Assembly: GCA_024641335.1 (NCBI GenBank)
Contig: JAHEDG010000004.1
Coordinates: forward strand, 39,253-103,252
Direction: 5' to 3'
DNA: 64,000 bases
Origin: Candidatus Zixiibacteriota bacterium
Lineage (GTDB): Bacteria; Zixibacteria; MSB-5A5; UBA10806
Both the position numbers and the translations under genes were made by a program. The number at the start of each line of letters is the position of its first letter. Positions within the stretch are counted from its first letter, which is position 1. A model generated the notes under the pieces. The model was not told the origin of the DNA. It searched no databases and saw only the letters and a list, made by a program, of their open reading frames with translations. Of this stretch, positions 55,201 through 63,255 are shown piece by piece.

Positions 55201-56223
55201 ATGAGAAAAGAAACCAGAGTCCTGTTTATCTACCGAACGGAAACCAAAATACGCGAATATATCGAAGAGAAGCTGGTCGCTTATCCCGAAGTTCGATTGG
55301 TATTCCCATCAGATTACGAGCCTGATACGCTGATGAAGCTCGCTCCTGATATCGACATCATGATCGGGTGGAAACCGACTATTGATCTACTGAAATCCGC
55401 AAAACAACTGGTTCTTTTCATGGGTCCCGGCGCGGGGGCCCAACATCTGGTAGAGTTGTTCCGCAAACTGAACCAGACCAGATCTATATGCCTGTGCAAT
55501 AATCACGGTAACAGCTATGCGGTCGCCCAGCATACCGTAGCCATGCTCCTGACCCTGACAAACAAGATTATATCTCATCACAACCGCATGGCCGCGGGAG
55601 AATGGCAGGTTAATGATGATACGATTTGCTCCGATATTCTAAGAGATCGAAAAATCGGTTTTCTCGGTTATGGGGCGATCAACCGCAACGTTCATCGCTT
55701 TCTCGCCGGATTCGATCTGCGGTTCGCCGCCGTAAAACGTGACTGGAGGGTTTCATATCAGACTCCGCCCACTCCTATCGAGAAATACGAATTAAAAAAT
55801 CTGAGTGACTTTTTAACCGCGATCGATATTTTGATTATCGCAGTCCCGCTGACCTCGAAAACAAAAGGCTTGATAGGCGGGAAAGAATTGGAGCTTTTGG
55901 GCCCCGATGGTTTGTTGGTCAATGTCGCCAGAGGGGCCGTTATCGACGAGAAAAGCCTGTACAATTCATTAAGCAGGAAAACCATCGCCGGAGCCGCTAT
56001 CGACGTCTGGTACGAATATCGACCGGAACCGGATAGCGAGGGACGGAAGTACCCGACAAAATTCCCATTTCATCGGCTGAATAATATCCTGCTTTCTCCC
56101 CACAGAGCGGCATCTCCATTCGACACTCCGGAACATTGGGACGATATAATTGAAAATATAATCCGGTTCGCCAAAGGTGGATCTGACTTTCTCAATGTCA
56201 TGAGCCTGGAACATGAATATTAA
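55201..56223 (+). CDS. D-isomer-specific 2-hydroxyacid dehydrogenase family protein
   Basis: A 340-residue NAD(P)-dependent dehydrogenase of the D-2-hydroxyacid family. The nucleotide loop is RDRKIGFLGYGAINRNVHRFL (GxGxxxx), followed by IAVPLTSKTKGLIGGKELELLGPDGLLVNVARGAVID, which carries the conserved arginine, and the closing LSPHRAASPF with the histidine of the catalytic His-Glu pair. The second motif PD(GL)LLVNVARG is standard. Substrate unclear; the catalytic domain (GPGAGAQHL) resembles phosphoglycerate-type members. It stands alone, ending against a convergent peroxiredoxin gene and a shared terminator. Confidence 0.88.
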   Translation: MRKETRVLFIYRTETKIREYIEEKLVAYPEVRLVFPSDYEPDTLMKLAPDIDIMIGWKPTIDLLKSAKQLVLFMGPGAGAQHLVELFRKLNQTRSICLCNNHGNSYAVAQHTVAMLLTLTNKIISHHNRMAAGEWQVNDDTICSDILRDRKIGFLGYGAINRNVHRFLAGFDLRFAAVKRDWRVSYQTPPTPIEKYELKNLSDFLTAIDILIIAVPLTSKTKGLIGGKELELLGPDGLLVNVARGAVIDEKSLYNSLSRKTIAGAAIDVWYEYRPEPDSEGRKYPTKFPFHRLNNILLSPHRAASPFDTPEHWDDIIENIIRFAKGGSDFLNVMSLEHEY

Positions 56224-56295
56224 GCTTCTCTCCCCGGCTGTCAGACCTGGAACCTTCGGGAACATCGCCTGAAAATTTATCAGACAATAAAATAA

Positions 56296-56325
56296 GCCGG
56301 AGTCTTCAAAGTCTCCGGCCTTTCG
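56296..56325. terminator. Bidirectional terminator between dehydrogenase and peroxiredoxin
   Basis: Seven-pair stem GCCGGAG (56296-56302) / CTCCGGC (56313-56319). On the minus strand a T-rich tail follows (read from 56286-56295), on the plus strand a short CTTT. Confidence 0.75.
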
Positions 56326-56401
56326 ATATCGCGCCAGGAATGTCGTGCTTTCTTCCCTCAAATTATATCCAAAAGCACAGTCTCGACGGAATAACCTGAT
56401 G

Positions 56402-56923
56402 TTAAGCGGCGCCTAAAGTCTTTTCTCCCGGTTCCCATTCGACCTGACATCTTTCACCGGTTTGCAGAGCGGCCAACGAACGTAAAATTTCTTTGACGGA
56501 GCGTCCGGTATCCATATCAGAGACAACCATCCAACGGATTATTCCCTCGGGATCGATAATATAGGTTCCGCGCAACGCGGTTCCGTCGTCATGCAATACG
56601 TTGTAATCGATTGATGTCTTCCTGGTAATATCGGATAGAAGCGGATAGGTCAACTCTCCCAACTCTCCTTCGATCCAGGCTTTATGCGAATTGACCGAAT
56701 CGACCGAGGCGCCGAAAACCTTACCGTTAAGTTTCTCAAAATCACCATTACGCCTTGAAAACTCCCTAATCTCAGTCGGGCAAATAAAGGTAAAATCGAG
56801 CGGGTAGAAAAAGAGCACGATCCACTTACCTTTATGATCGGAAAGGGAAAATTCCTTAAACTCACCTTTGAAAACACCTTTCATCGTAAAATCGGGGGCT
56901 TTCATTCCTACGCGTAAACTCAT
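56402..56923 (-). CDS. 2-Cys peroxiredoxin (AhpC/Prx1 type)
   Basis: A 173-residue thiol peroxidase. Peroxidatic Cys48 sits in FYPLDFTFICPTEI and resolving Cys159 in TGERCQVEW, so it is a typical 2-Cys enzyme; the GASVDSVNSHKAW and NVLHDDGTALRGTYIIDPEG blocks are standard. It reduces peroxides and is re-reduced by a thioredoxin or AhpF-like partner. Start at 56923 with AGGAGGATTA; an in-frame GTG at 56950 would overlap the perR end. Only 11 bp downstream of perR, on the same strand, so it is a PerR-controlled two-gene unit. Confidence 0.93.
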   Translation of the reverse strand: MSLRVGMKAPDFTMKGVFKGEFKEFSLSDHKGKWIVLFFYPLDFTFICPTEIREFSRRNGDFEKLNGKVFGASVDSVNSHKAWIEGELGELTYPLLSDITRKTSIDYNVLHDDGTALRGTYIIDPEGIIRWMVVSDMDTGRSVKEILRSLAALQTGERCQVEWEPGEKTLGAA

Positions 56924-56934
56924 TAATCCTCCTG

Positions 56935-57366
56935 TTAGTTGTTTTGACACTTCTCACATATTCCGGTGAATTGAATACTCTTGGCTATTAATTTTCGTCC
57001 GTCCTCAGGCAGATCGGGGATTTGAAATGATTCCAGATCATCCGGTTCTATATCCTCCACACTCTTACAATCCAGACAGACAAAATGGATATGCGACGAC
57101 ATATCACCGTCATAGCGGACATGATCCGAAAGCGGGTTCAATTTCCGCGCCACTCCGAGTCTGCTCAAAACTTCAAGATTGTTGTAAACGGTAGCCAATG
57201 AAAGTGTAGGATAGTTATCCTTCAAAATCCTGTATATGGCTTCCGGCGAAGGATGCTCCCTCGACGAAATGAGAGCTTTGTAAATCTCAATTCTCTGCTG
57301 AGTCAAAGGAACACCCTCCGACCGGCAAAGTTCTATTAACTCTCTTACTTTCATCGTGACATCCAT
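56935..57366 (-). CDS. perR: PerR-type peroxide-sensing regulator (Fur family)
   Basis: A 143-residue Fur-family repressor. The DNA-binding helix region is PEAIYRILKDNYPTLSLATVYNNL. Regulatory metal ligands match those of Bacillus PerR offset by one: His38, Asp86, His92, His94 and Asp105 (in SHIHFVCLDCKSVEDIE); Asp in place of Glu at the last site is the PerR rather than Fur hallmark. Structural zinc cysteines are C97/C100 and C137/C140. Start at 57366 has GGAGGGCTA; a longer start at 57426 lacks one. It precedes the peroxiredoxin gene, and its own promoter region carries a PerR-box-like repeat. Confidence 0.9.
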   Translation of the reverse strand: MDVTMKVRELIELCRSEGVPLTQQRIEIYKALISSREHPSPEAIYRILKDNYPTLSLATVYNNLEVLSRLGVARKLNPLSDHVRYDGDMSSHIHFVCLDCKSVEDIEPDDLESFQIPDLPEDGRKLIAKSIQFTGICEKCQNN

Positions 57367-57391
57367 TAGCCCTCCAGTAATATTTACAAAA

Positions 57392-57406
57392 CGATAATAT
57401 TTATAA
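57392..57406 (-). promoter_or_regulatory. Candidate PerR box upstream of perR-prx
   Basis: On the minus strand TTATAAATATTATCG, agreeing at about 11 of 14 positions with the 7-1-7 PerR box (TTATAATnATTATAA). It lies 26-40 bases before the perR start, fit for autorepression. A related half-site TAATATTTA repeats at 57378-57386 and 57395-57403. Confidence 0.45.
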
Positions 57407-57548
57407 AAGAGTTCCCTGGATGGCAAAAAACATCATATTTTAATCTAAGCGACATTCTTTCAATAGGTTACTATATTAGGCGGTAATGATCTACTCGGTT
57501 ATGCTGTTTCTCAAATTACCCCTACACAATCTTCGGCCTTGGGAAAAA

Positions 57549-57563
57549 TGCTAATCATTAGAA
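57549..57563. promoter_or_regulatory. Candidate PerR box upstream of rubrerythrin
   Basis: TGCTAATCATTAGAA, agreeing at 11 of 14 positions with the 7-1-7 PerR box and nearly palindromic (CTAATCATTAG). It is 34 bases upstream of a likely -35 box for the rubrerythrin gene. Confidence 0.4.
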
Positions 57564-57596
57564 TAACAGGCCGCTCTTCGTGCCGATATACACAGG

Positions 57597-57625
57597 TTGA
57601 CAAATCACCCGGCCGTTTATATCTT
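57597..57625 (+). promoter_or_regulatory. Promoter-like sequence before rubrerythrin
   Basis: Perfect -35 TTGACA (57597-57602), 17-base spacer, weak -10 TATCTT (57620-57625), 50 bases before the start codon. Confidence 0.4.
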
Positions 57626-57675
57626 CACAATCGTATCATAAAATCGGTAGAATTGAAAAATCGAGGGAGCGATAG

Positions 57676-58158
57676 ATGAATGATTCTAAACAAAAATCAC
57701 TGGATGTCCTGAGTACCGGAATAAACGCCGAATTAGCCGCTTATGTTTTCTACAAAAGAGCGGCTGAAAAAGTGGATAATACGGAGATATCCGAGATGCT
57801 TCAAAAGCTGGCCGGAGAAGAAAAAGACCACTACTGGCTTTTGGAAAGAGAATACGATAGCATGATCCGCTCCGAAAAATGGGTAACCTATAATGATTTA
57901 ATGCGCAAGAACGGTCTTCCGGAGATTCCGGAGGAGATGGCCGATGTCCATAAGAGGCGGCTGGAACGGCTCGAGGCGACCGATAATATTCTCGAGATCC
58001 TGAATATGGCCCTGGAACTCGAGCAAAAAGCATATGATTATTATAAGGGGCAGATAGAGAAATTCGAAGATCCCGCGGCAAAGGAGATGCTGACCTTCCT
58101 ATCCAAATTCGAACTCGGGCATGTCAATGTCATCTCCAACTGGATTAAGAAACTCTAA
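57676..58158 (+). CDS. Rubrerythrin-like diiron protein
   Basis: A 160-residue ferritin-like four-helix protein. The diiron ligands are expected from INAELAAYVFYKRAAEKV, LAGEEKDHYWLLEREY, NMALELEQKAYDYYKGQIE and LSKFELGHVNVISNW, the ExxH-type pattern of rubrerythrins. There is no C-terminal rubredoxin Cys4 domain, so an external electron donor is needed. Likely role is peroxide reduction under anaerobic conditions, in line with the neighbouring perR and peroxiredoxin genes. RBS GAGGGAGCGATAG. Confidence 0.88.
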   Translation: MNDSKQKSLDVLSTGINAELAAYVFYKRAAEKVDNTEISEMLQKLAGEEKDHYWLLEREYDSMIRSEKWVTYNDLMRKNGLPEIPEEMADVHKRRLERLEATDNILEILNMALELEQKAYDYYKGQIEKFEDPAAKEMLTFLSKFELGHVNVISNWIKKL

Positions 58159-58193
58159 TCGAATAACCGATCTTATTTCAAATAATCATTAGA

Positions 58194-58222
58194 GGACCCG
58201 TCACAAAGCGGGTTCTTTTTTT
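58194..58222 (+). terminator. Terminator after rubrerythrin
   Basis: GGACCCG (58194-58200) / CGGGTTC (58209-58215) hairpin followed by seven T; the tail reaches the stop codon of the convergent gene at 58221. Confidence 0.85.
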
Positions 58223-58844
58223 AAATGGGGATAATCAGGAAAATGATAACATCCCAAACGGCATGGGAGATAATCCCCGGCCACAAGGAACCAAACTTCT
58301 TATAGATCCAGCCCCAGAAAAGACCGCAGATCAAGGCCGCCATAAACAGGATAAAATTCCCGGCCCAAAGGTGAACGGCTCCATAGAGTAAGGCTCCGGC
58401 AATCCATCCGATATTGGCCCCGAATCTATCGCTTAAAACTCTCTGCACCATCCCCCGCCAGAATATCTCCTCGGCCGGCCCTATCCAGAAAAAGAGCAAA
58501 AGTCCGATCTTCCAGCTTTCCAATTGCTCTCTGTTGGCATAGATCGATTCTATCTGTCCCGAGGCGAAATCGAAGAGAAGCTTGGCAAAATAATCTCCTA
58601 ACCAGAAAATGACATATAAGACAGCGGCAAAGGCCAATCCGGCGGCTATATGGAAAAGCTCGAGACGGAATATTTCTCTTCTCTTATTTCCGGCAAAGAA
58701 TACGGACCATACAGCCAGGATACCTGATGCCGAGGTCATTCCCCACCAGAAATTAACAGCCTGCAGGTCGAATAGAATATACCAGAACAGGGCGGCCGCG
58801 GCCGCCCCGATGATCAAGGAGCGCAGATTTTTTGAATCAGACAA
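58221..58844 (-). CDS. CPBP-family intramembrane protease (CAAX-like)
   Basis: A 207-residue membrane protein with about six hydrophobic helices. The motif EExxxR is in GPAEEIFWRGMVQ, with histidines in GAVHLWAGN and ISHAVWDV, the four-part active site of the CPBP/Abi family. Prokaryotic members cut or chaperone membrane peptides, sometimes in bacteriocin immunity; the local job is unknown. The TTG start at 58844 overlaps the end of the prenyltransferase gene by eight bases, so they are coupled. Confidence 0.88.
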   Translation of the reverse strand: MSDSKNLRSLIIGAAAAALFWYILFDLQAVNFWWGMTSASGILAVWSVFFAGNKRREIFRLELFHIAAGLAFAAVLYVIFWLGDYFAKLLFDFASGQIESIYANREQLESWKIGLLLFFWIGPAEEIFWRGMVQRVLSDRFGANIGWIAGALLYGAVHLWAGNFILFMAALICGLFWGWIYKKFGSLWPGIISHAVWDVIIFLIIPI

Positions 58845-59754
58845 TGAACTTGCTCAAGACGAAAGATACAGTTAACAGCAATCCGAACAGAAAATGAAAT
58901 TGCGCCGTTTGAACATCCACCAACGCCAGCGACCGATCGGTTTTCATTGTTTTTGGGGTTATCATTTTCATCAGTTTCATAGCTGCCGGCAGGGTCAGGA
59001 AGACTATCAGCGCCCACGGGGAAACGATCCCGGCGATAACCATTGCCGCCACCGACAGGTAGGAGCCGATCAGCAGAAAATAATAGACCAGCGCCGCGAA
59101 AACCCGTCCTCCGAGAATCGAGGCGGTTTTGATTCCGGCTTTGGAATCATCTTCGATATCCCTGAAATCGTTGGCGTGCAAAATGGCCGCTACCAGAAAA
59201 CCGATCGGCAGACTCACCCAGATAACATGCCAGGAGAATGTCAGTCCCTGCGCCAGGTACCCTCCCAAAACCATCAGAGGGCCCATCATGATGAATACCC
59301 AGGGATCGCCGAGAGCTTTATACTTGATGCCGATAGGATCGGCAGTATAAAAAACTCCCCCGATAAGTCCCAGTATCCCTAATATCAGGATCGGGGTTCC
59401 GGCCAGATAGACCAGCCACAAACCGAGAGCTATTCCGATTAGCCAGAGCACTATGCTTCCGGTCAGTATCTGTTTTGGGGTCATCAGGCCGAATGGCAGA
59501 ATTTTGGATGATCCATAAGTATCTTTTGTATCCACTCCCTTGATAAAATCGAAATAATCGGAGATCAGGTTGGTGGCGGCGTGATAGATAACACCGGCTA
59601 AGAGCACGATGATAAAAATTCCCCAGTTGAAACCGGTTTCCATCTCGCGCCAGGCCAGGAACGATCCCACCAAGACCGGAACCGCCGAGGCGGTAAATGA
59701 AAATGGTCTAATGGCCTGAAACCATAAGGCCGGCTTTGATTTTTGTTCAGTCAT
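58837..59754 (-). CDS. menA: UbiA-family prenyltransferase, MenA-like
   Basis: A 305-residue membrane enzyme with eight to nine hydrophobic segments. The first aspartate motif is in HAATNLISDYFDFIKGVDTKD and the second in LHANDFRDIEDDSKAGIKT, as in UbiA enzymes that attach a prenyl chain to an aromatic ring. The NLISDYFDF and GVDTKD spacing resembles MenA (1,4-dihydroxy-2-naphthoate polyprenyltransferase, menaquinone). No other menaquinone gene is present, so the specificity is likely but not certain. ATG at 59754 with GGAGGTTTAAT; two bases after the macro-domain gene. Confidence 0.8.
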   Translation of the reverse strand: MTEQKSKPALWFQAIRPFSFTASAVPVLVGSFLAWREMETGFNWGIFIIVLLAGVIYHAATNLISDYFDFIKGVDTKDTYGSSKILPFGLMTPKQILTGSIVLWLIGIALGLWLVYLAGTPILILGILGLIGGVFYTADPIGIKYKALGDPWVFIMMGPLMVLGGYLAQGLTFSWHVIWVSLPIGFLVAAILHANDFRDIEDDSKAGIKTASILGGRVFAALVYYFLLIGSYLSVAAMVIAGIVSPWALIVFLTLPAAMKLMKMITPKTMKTDRSLALVDVQTAQFHFLFGLLLTVSFVLSKFIV

Positions 59755-59755
59755 A

Positions 59756-60277
59756 TTAAACCTCCAGGTTGTCGGCGCCAAGCGCTGTTTTAAAGGCGTT
59801 ATACGCGTTATCATCAAATAGAACCAGACCGACAATCTTTAGCGAATTCGAATCACCAAGGAATTTTCGCGCGGCCTCGATCATTATTCCGGCGGCTTCG
59901 TTCAACGGAAATCCTCCGACCCCTGTCCCCAGAGCCGGGAAATCTATGGAAACCAGATTCAGTTCTTCGGCTCTTTGCAGGGAGTTATAAGTGGCCATCC
60001 AGATCTTGTTCTCGTCGGTTCTAAGATCCTGTCCCATTACCGCGGCATGGATAACATATTTACTGGGAAGCGTTCCGGCGGTAGTGATCACGGCCTCTCC
60101 GACTTGAATAGGCCCTTGAGCCACGGCCTCATCTTCAATCTTTTGTCCACCCCGCTGTTTTATCGCTCCGGCCACTCCGGCGCCCATCCATAAGCGATTA
60201 TTGGCGGCGTTGACTATGGCATCGGCTGTCGATTCCGTGATGTCTCCCCTGGTTATTTTAATGAATCTGTTGGCCAT
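59756..60277 (-). CDS. Macro-domain protein (ADP-ribose-binding/deacylase)
   Basis: A 173-residue single macro domain. Marks are ITRGDITESTADAIVNAANNRLWMGAGVAGAI (spread over residues 7-38, with the NAANN and GAGVAGAI loops) and FPALGTGVGGFPLNEAA. It binds ADP-ribose and may hydrolyse O-acetyl-ADP-ribose or remove ADP-ribose from proteins. Start ATG at 60277 gives the usual length; a GTG at 60310 just after the PAP2 stop is an alternative. One base separates it from the prenyltransferase gene, though a link to lipid chemistry is not obvious. Confidence 0.88.
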   Translation of the reverse strand: MANRFIKITRGDITESTADAIVNAANNRLWMGAGVAGAIKQRGGQKIEDEAVAQGPIQVGEAVITTAGTLPSKYVIHAAVMGQDLRTDENKIWMATYNSLQRAEELNLVSIDFPALGTGVGGFPLNEAAGIMIEAARKFLGDSNSLKIVGLVLFDDNAYNAFKTALGADNLEV

Positions 60278-60313
60278 TTTAGAGCTCGTCGAAATTTCCG
60301 ATACTTTCACTCG

Positions 60314-60892
60314 TCAGTCTTTTTCAGAGCGTGAAGATAGCCGCCTATCCTTTCCGGCGCAAGTTTTTTTCGAAAAGTAAACTACCGCCAGACCTATTGC
60401 CGTACCATAGACCGCGCCTGCCAGAACATCGGATGGATAATGAACTCCGAGATATACCCGGCCGACAGCTACCAGAACAGCCACAGTATAAAGATAATAT
60501 CGGGTTCTTTTGTAGAACGAGCCTATCACAAAGGCCAACCCGAAAAAATTGGCGGCATGCGACGATGGAAAGCTATACAGGCCGCCGCAGCCGGCAATAG
60601 TCCGAACCCATTCGAGCGCTGGGTCGCGGCAGGGACGGATTCGTCCGACCAGGGGTTTGATAATTCTATATATTGTCGGGTCTATTATAAGCGTCGCCAA
60701 TACCGCCAGCAGCACCATCCATCGTCCCCTGGGACCGCCTTTCCAGACAAGGGATACCGCGACCATGATTGCCGGCCAGCGCCAGATATTGAAATCACAG
60801 ATCCATGTAAAGAGATGATCGAATAGCGGCAAGGCGATGGTGATATTGAAAAATTTCAGGATCGCGAGATCAACTGGCAAGGTGGCCTCCAT
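60314..60892 (-). CDS. PAP2-family phosphatase
   Basis: A 192-residue membrane phosphatase with the three PAP2 signatures: KPLVGRIRP, SFPSSHAANFFG (catalytic His) and VGRVYLGVHYPSDVLAG (second His and Asp). Six helices are likely. Members dephosphorylate undecaprenyl diphosphate, phosphatidic acid or similar lipids at the outer face of the inner membrane. The length fits undecaprenyl-diphosphatase or a lipid phosphatase, not distinguishable here. It leads a compact minus-strand run of four genes. Confidence 0.9.
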   Translation of the reverse strand: MEATLPVDLAILKFFNITIALPLFDHLFTWICDFNIWRWPAIMVAVSLVWKGGPRGRWMVLLAVLATLIIDPTIYRIIKPLVGRIRPCRDPALEWVRTIAGCGGLYSFPSSHAANFFGLAFVIGSFYKRTRYYLYTVAVLVAVGRVYLGVHYPSDVLAGAVYGTAIGLAVVYFSKKTCAGKDRRLSSRSEKD

Positions 60893-61036
60893 TTTTCCAG
60901 ATAATACGCGGTATTATAATATTTAACAAGCCCGAATCATAAATAGGAATATGCCGGAATTATCTCTTGACCTCCGCCGATATCTGCGCCTATAAGCGTT
61001 TATCAGTTTGATGATGATTTTGCGGGAGCAACCGAG

Positions 61037-61408
61037 ATGAAACCGGCGATAATTAAAAGAAATATCGGGAAAGAATTCTATACCGACGAACGGTGTTTTA
61101 TCATAGAAGCCGTGAATTTCCCCGACGATGAGATCATGTCGATAGCCGAGGCCAGAGTCGAACCGGGAGTGACTACCTCCTGGCACTATCTCGATGGCAT
61201 CGATGAACGATATCTGATCATATCTGGCCGGGGCAGGATGGAGATCGGTAAATCGTCTCCGGTCATGGTAAGCTCCGGCGACGTAGTCATGATACCGGCC
61301 GGGGCGGCGCAGAGGATCACCAATACAGGCGGCGCGGATCTTGTATTCTTTTGTATCTGCACCCCCGGATTTACCACCGAGCGGTATCGTAATATGGAAA
61401 AAACCTGA
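61037..61408 (+). CDS. Cupin-domain protein
   Basis: A 123-residue single-cupin protein. The metal-ligand block is GVTTSWHYLDGIDERYLIISGRGRMEIG (the first motif, residues 44-71) and the second is SGDVVMIPAGAAQRITNTG. The HxH of the usual first motif is reduced to WHYL, so the metal site differs from the classic one. Possible roles include sugar epimerase or isomerase-like chemistry or ligand sensing. It stands alone between divergent genes. Confidence 0.85.
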   Translation: MKPAIIKRNIGKEFYTDERCFIIEAVNFPDDEIMSIAEARVEPGVTTSWHYLDGIDERYLIISGRGRMEIGKSSPVMVSSGDVVMIPAGAAQRITNTGGADLVFFCICTPGFTTERYRNMEKT

Positions 61409-61462
61409 TCGCCCGGCGGCGGCCCGTCGAGGTTATCTCATAGATTATCAGCGGAACCTTGT

Positions 61463-62410
61463 TTATTTTTCGTCTGTCCGGGAATTGGCCGTGATCGATT
61501 GAATAAGAGCTTCCACCTCTTCGAGATCGGGTATTCCTCTTCGGCCTCCCAGCCTGGTGCATTTCAAGGCCGCGGCGGCCGAGGCGAATTTCAGAATTTG
61601 CGGGATTTCCCATCCGTTGGTCAGGCCGTAGATATAGGCGCCGTGAAAAACGTCGCCAGCGCCGGTCGTGTCTACAACGTCAACCTTAAAGGCTTCATGC
61701 TGGAACAGTTCTCCATCGGCTGTGGCGGCTACGCACCCTTTGTGTCCGGATGTAATTACCACAGATTTGAATCCCATGTGAGCCAGATTCAGGGCGGCTT
61801 TTCCGGGATCCAGTTCCTGGGTGAATTCCATAGAGAACCTGTTGGAGGCCACCAGATGGTCCACGTGCGAGAGTAAATCACCGATATTTTTCCTCTGCGA
61901 TCCGGCGTCGAGAATGACCTCTCCTCCGGCCTTTTTCACCAGGATAGCCGCTGTTTTCGAAGAGTCCGGTTCGCGGCCGTCGATAAGCAGAAATTTGGCC
62001 TTTTGAATAAGTCCGATATTCAACTCGTCCGGGGCCATCACCGACGATTCGGTGCGGTCGAGAATCACGGTTCTTTTTCCGGTTTCACCGTCGACTATAA
62101 CGAATGCCCGTGGTGTCCTGGAGTCGGCATCGAGTATCAACCCCTTGATATTCACTCCGAATCGGGCCAGTTCGTCTTTGATCAGTTTGCCTTCATGGTC
62201 CTGTCCGCATTTCCCCAGGAAGGCCGTGGAGACACCGAACTTGGCCAGCACACAAAGAGCGGTGGGAACAGGTCCTCCCCCCTGTCGGGAAAACCCAGAG
62301 GCGTCGACTTTATCGTCGAGACGAGGATATTTATCCACCAAATATGAATAGTCCATGGCGCAAAGGCCCAGACCGACGCACATTACTTTACCTGAACCGG
62401 ATCTGACCAT
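61463..62410 (-). CDS. PfkB-family carbohydrate kinase
   Basis: A 315-residue ribokinase-type kinase. Features: VMCVGLGLCAMDYSYLV start, substrate loop RQGGGPVPTALCVLAKFG, FLGKCGQDHEGKLI, the first PfkB signature region, and the catalytic VDTTGAGDVFHGAYIYGL (Asp base, anion hole GAGD). Phosphorylates a sugar or nucleoside; substrate unknown. The ATG at 62410 overlaps the IMPACT gene end, while an ATG at 62383 avoids it; the longer start keeps the first strand whole. Confidence 0.9.
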   Translation of the reverse strand: MVRSGSGKVMCVGLGLCAMDYSYLVDKYPRLDDKVDASGFSRQGGGPVPTALCVLAKFGVSTAFLGKCGQDHEGKLIKDELARFGVNIKGLILDADSRTPRAFVIVDGETGKRTVILDRTESSVMAPDELNIGLIQKAKFLLIDGREPDSSKTAAILVKKAGGEVILDAGSQRKNIGDLLSHVDHLVASNRFSMEFTQELDPGKAALNLAHMGFKSVVITSGHKGCVAATADGELFQHEAFKVDVVDTTGAGDVFHGAYIYGLTNGWEIPQILKFASAAAALKCTRLGGRRGIPDLEEVEALIQSITANSRTDEK

Positions 62411-63005
62411 TAGTAGCTTCCGTTAATTTATCTCTGAATAATTTATATTTCGACGATCTGATATCCACTATAAAAGTCACGTCCTCTCCGTATTGCGAAT
62501 CCTTCAGTTCAGCCGAGAAAGTATTGATGATATTATGGGCGACACTGACGAAATCGAAACTGACGGAGAATTTCAGCTCCTGCGAGACGTATTTTTTTTC
62601 AGCTTCGGTCGCTTTCAGAAGATCCTGCGCCAGTTTGCCGTAGGAGCGCATCAGTCCGCCGGTGCCGAGCTTGGTCCCTCCGAAATATCTGGTGACTACA
62701 AGGCTGACGTTGGAGATATTTCGTCCTTCGATCGCTTTGAGAATTGGCCGTCCGGCCGTACCCGACGGTTCGCCGTCATCGTTAAAACGGTATCTGGCTA
62801 CTCTTCCATGTCCGGTTTTCCATGCCCAGCAGTTGTGGGTGGCGTCGTGATATTCCTTTTTCATTTCGGCAATAAAGGCGACCGCCTCTTCCTCGCTATT
62901 GACCGGCTGGGCCGTGGCGATAAATCTGCTGTCTTCGACCTTCTCCTCCATCCGCACCCGTTCCTTGATCTGCAGGAAGGCGTCGCTTTGCATCTTACCC
63001 TTCAT
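62388..63005 (-). CDS. yigZ: IMPACT/YigZ family protein
   Basis: A 205-residue protein with the UPF0029 N-terminal domain: DSRFIATAQPVNSEEEAVAFI, THNCWAWKTG, YRFNDDGEPSGTAGRPIL and LVVTRYFGGTKLGTGGLMRSYG, followed by the DUF1949 ferredoxin-like C-terminal domain. Its role in bacteria is unclear; IMPACT affects translational control in eukaryotes. Start ATG at 63005 with GGGAGTTCGGG. It overlaps the small gene upstream by 11 bases. Confidence 0.9.
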   Translation of the reverse strand: MKGKMQSDAFLQIKERVRMEEKVEDSRFIATAQPVNSEEEAVAFIAEMKKEYHDATHNCWAWKTGHGRVARYRFNDDGEPSGTAGRPILKAIEGRNISNVSLVVTRYFGGTKLGTGGLMRSYGKLAQDLLKATEAEKKYVSQELKFSVSFDFVSVAHNIINTFSAELKDSQYGEDVTFIVDIRSSKYKLFRDKLTEATNGQIRFR

Positions 63006-63255
63006 CCCGAACTCCCTCTCCAAACTGCTCGATCAACCTGACCACCCTGCTCTTATAGATCATGGCGAATAAATCCCCTCGAGCGGGGTCAAACCGCCTG
63101 TAATCCGATTCTATCGTCCTGTAGATATCCAAAGCGTCCCCGCGGGAAACAGTGCGGCTTTTTATAAGACCGCTAAGGACATCGATTTTTCTACGGGCCT
63201 CGATATATTCCGACCCGTAACCTTTTCTATCATACTTTGAAAAAACAATTATCAT
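62995..63255 (-). CDS. Small unknown protein between dprA and yigZ
   Basis: An 86-residue charged protein, not recognised (KIDVLSGLIKSRTVSRGDALDIY, then FDPARGDLFAMIYKSRVVRL). The ATG directly follows the dprA TGA (TGAATG), suggesting coupled translation, but there is no separate ribosome site. It could be a helical DNA- or nucleotide-handling protein; no family is claimed. Confidence 0.55.
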   Translation of the reverse strand: MIIVFSKYDRKGYGSEYIEARRKIDVLSGLIKSRTVSRGDALDIYRTIESDYRRFDPARGDLFAMIYKSRVVRLIEQFGEGVRDEG

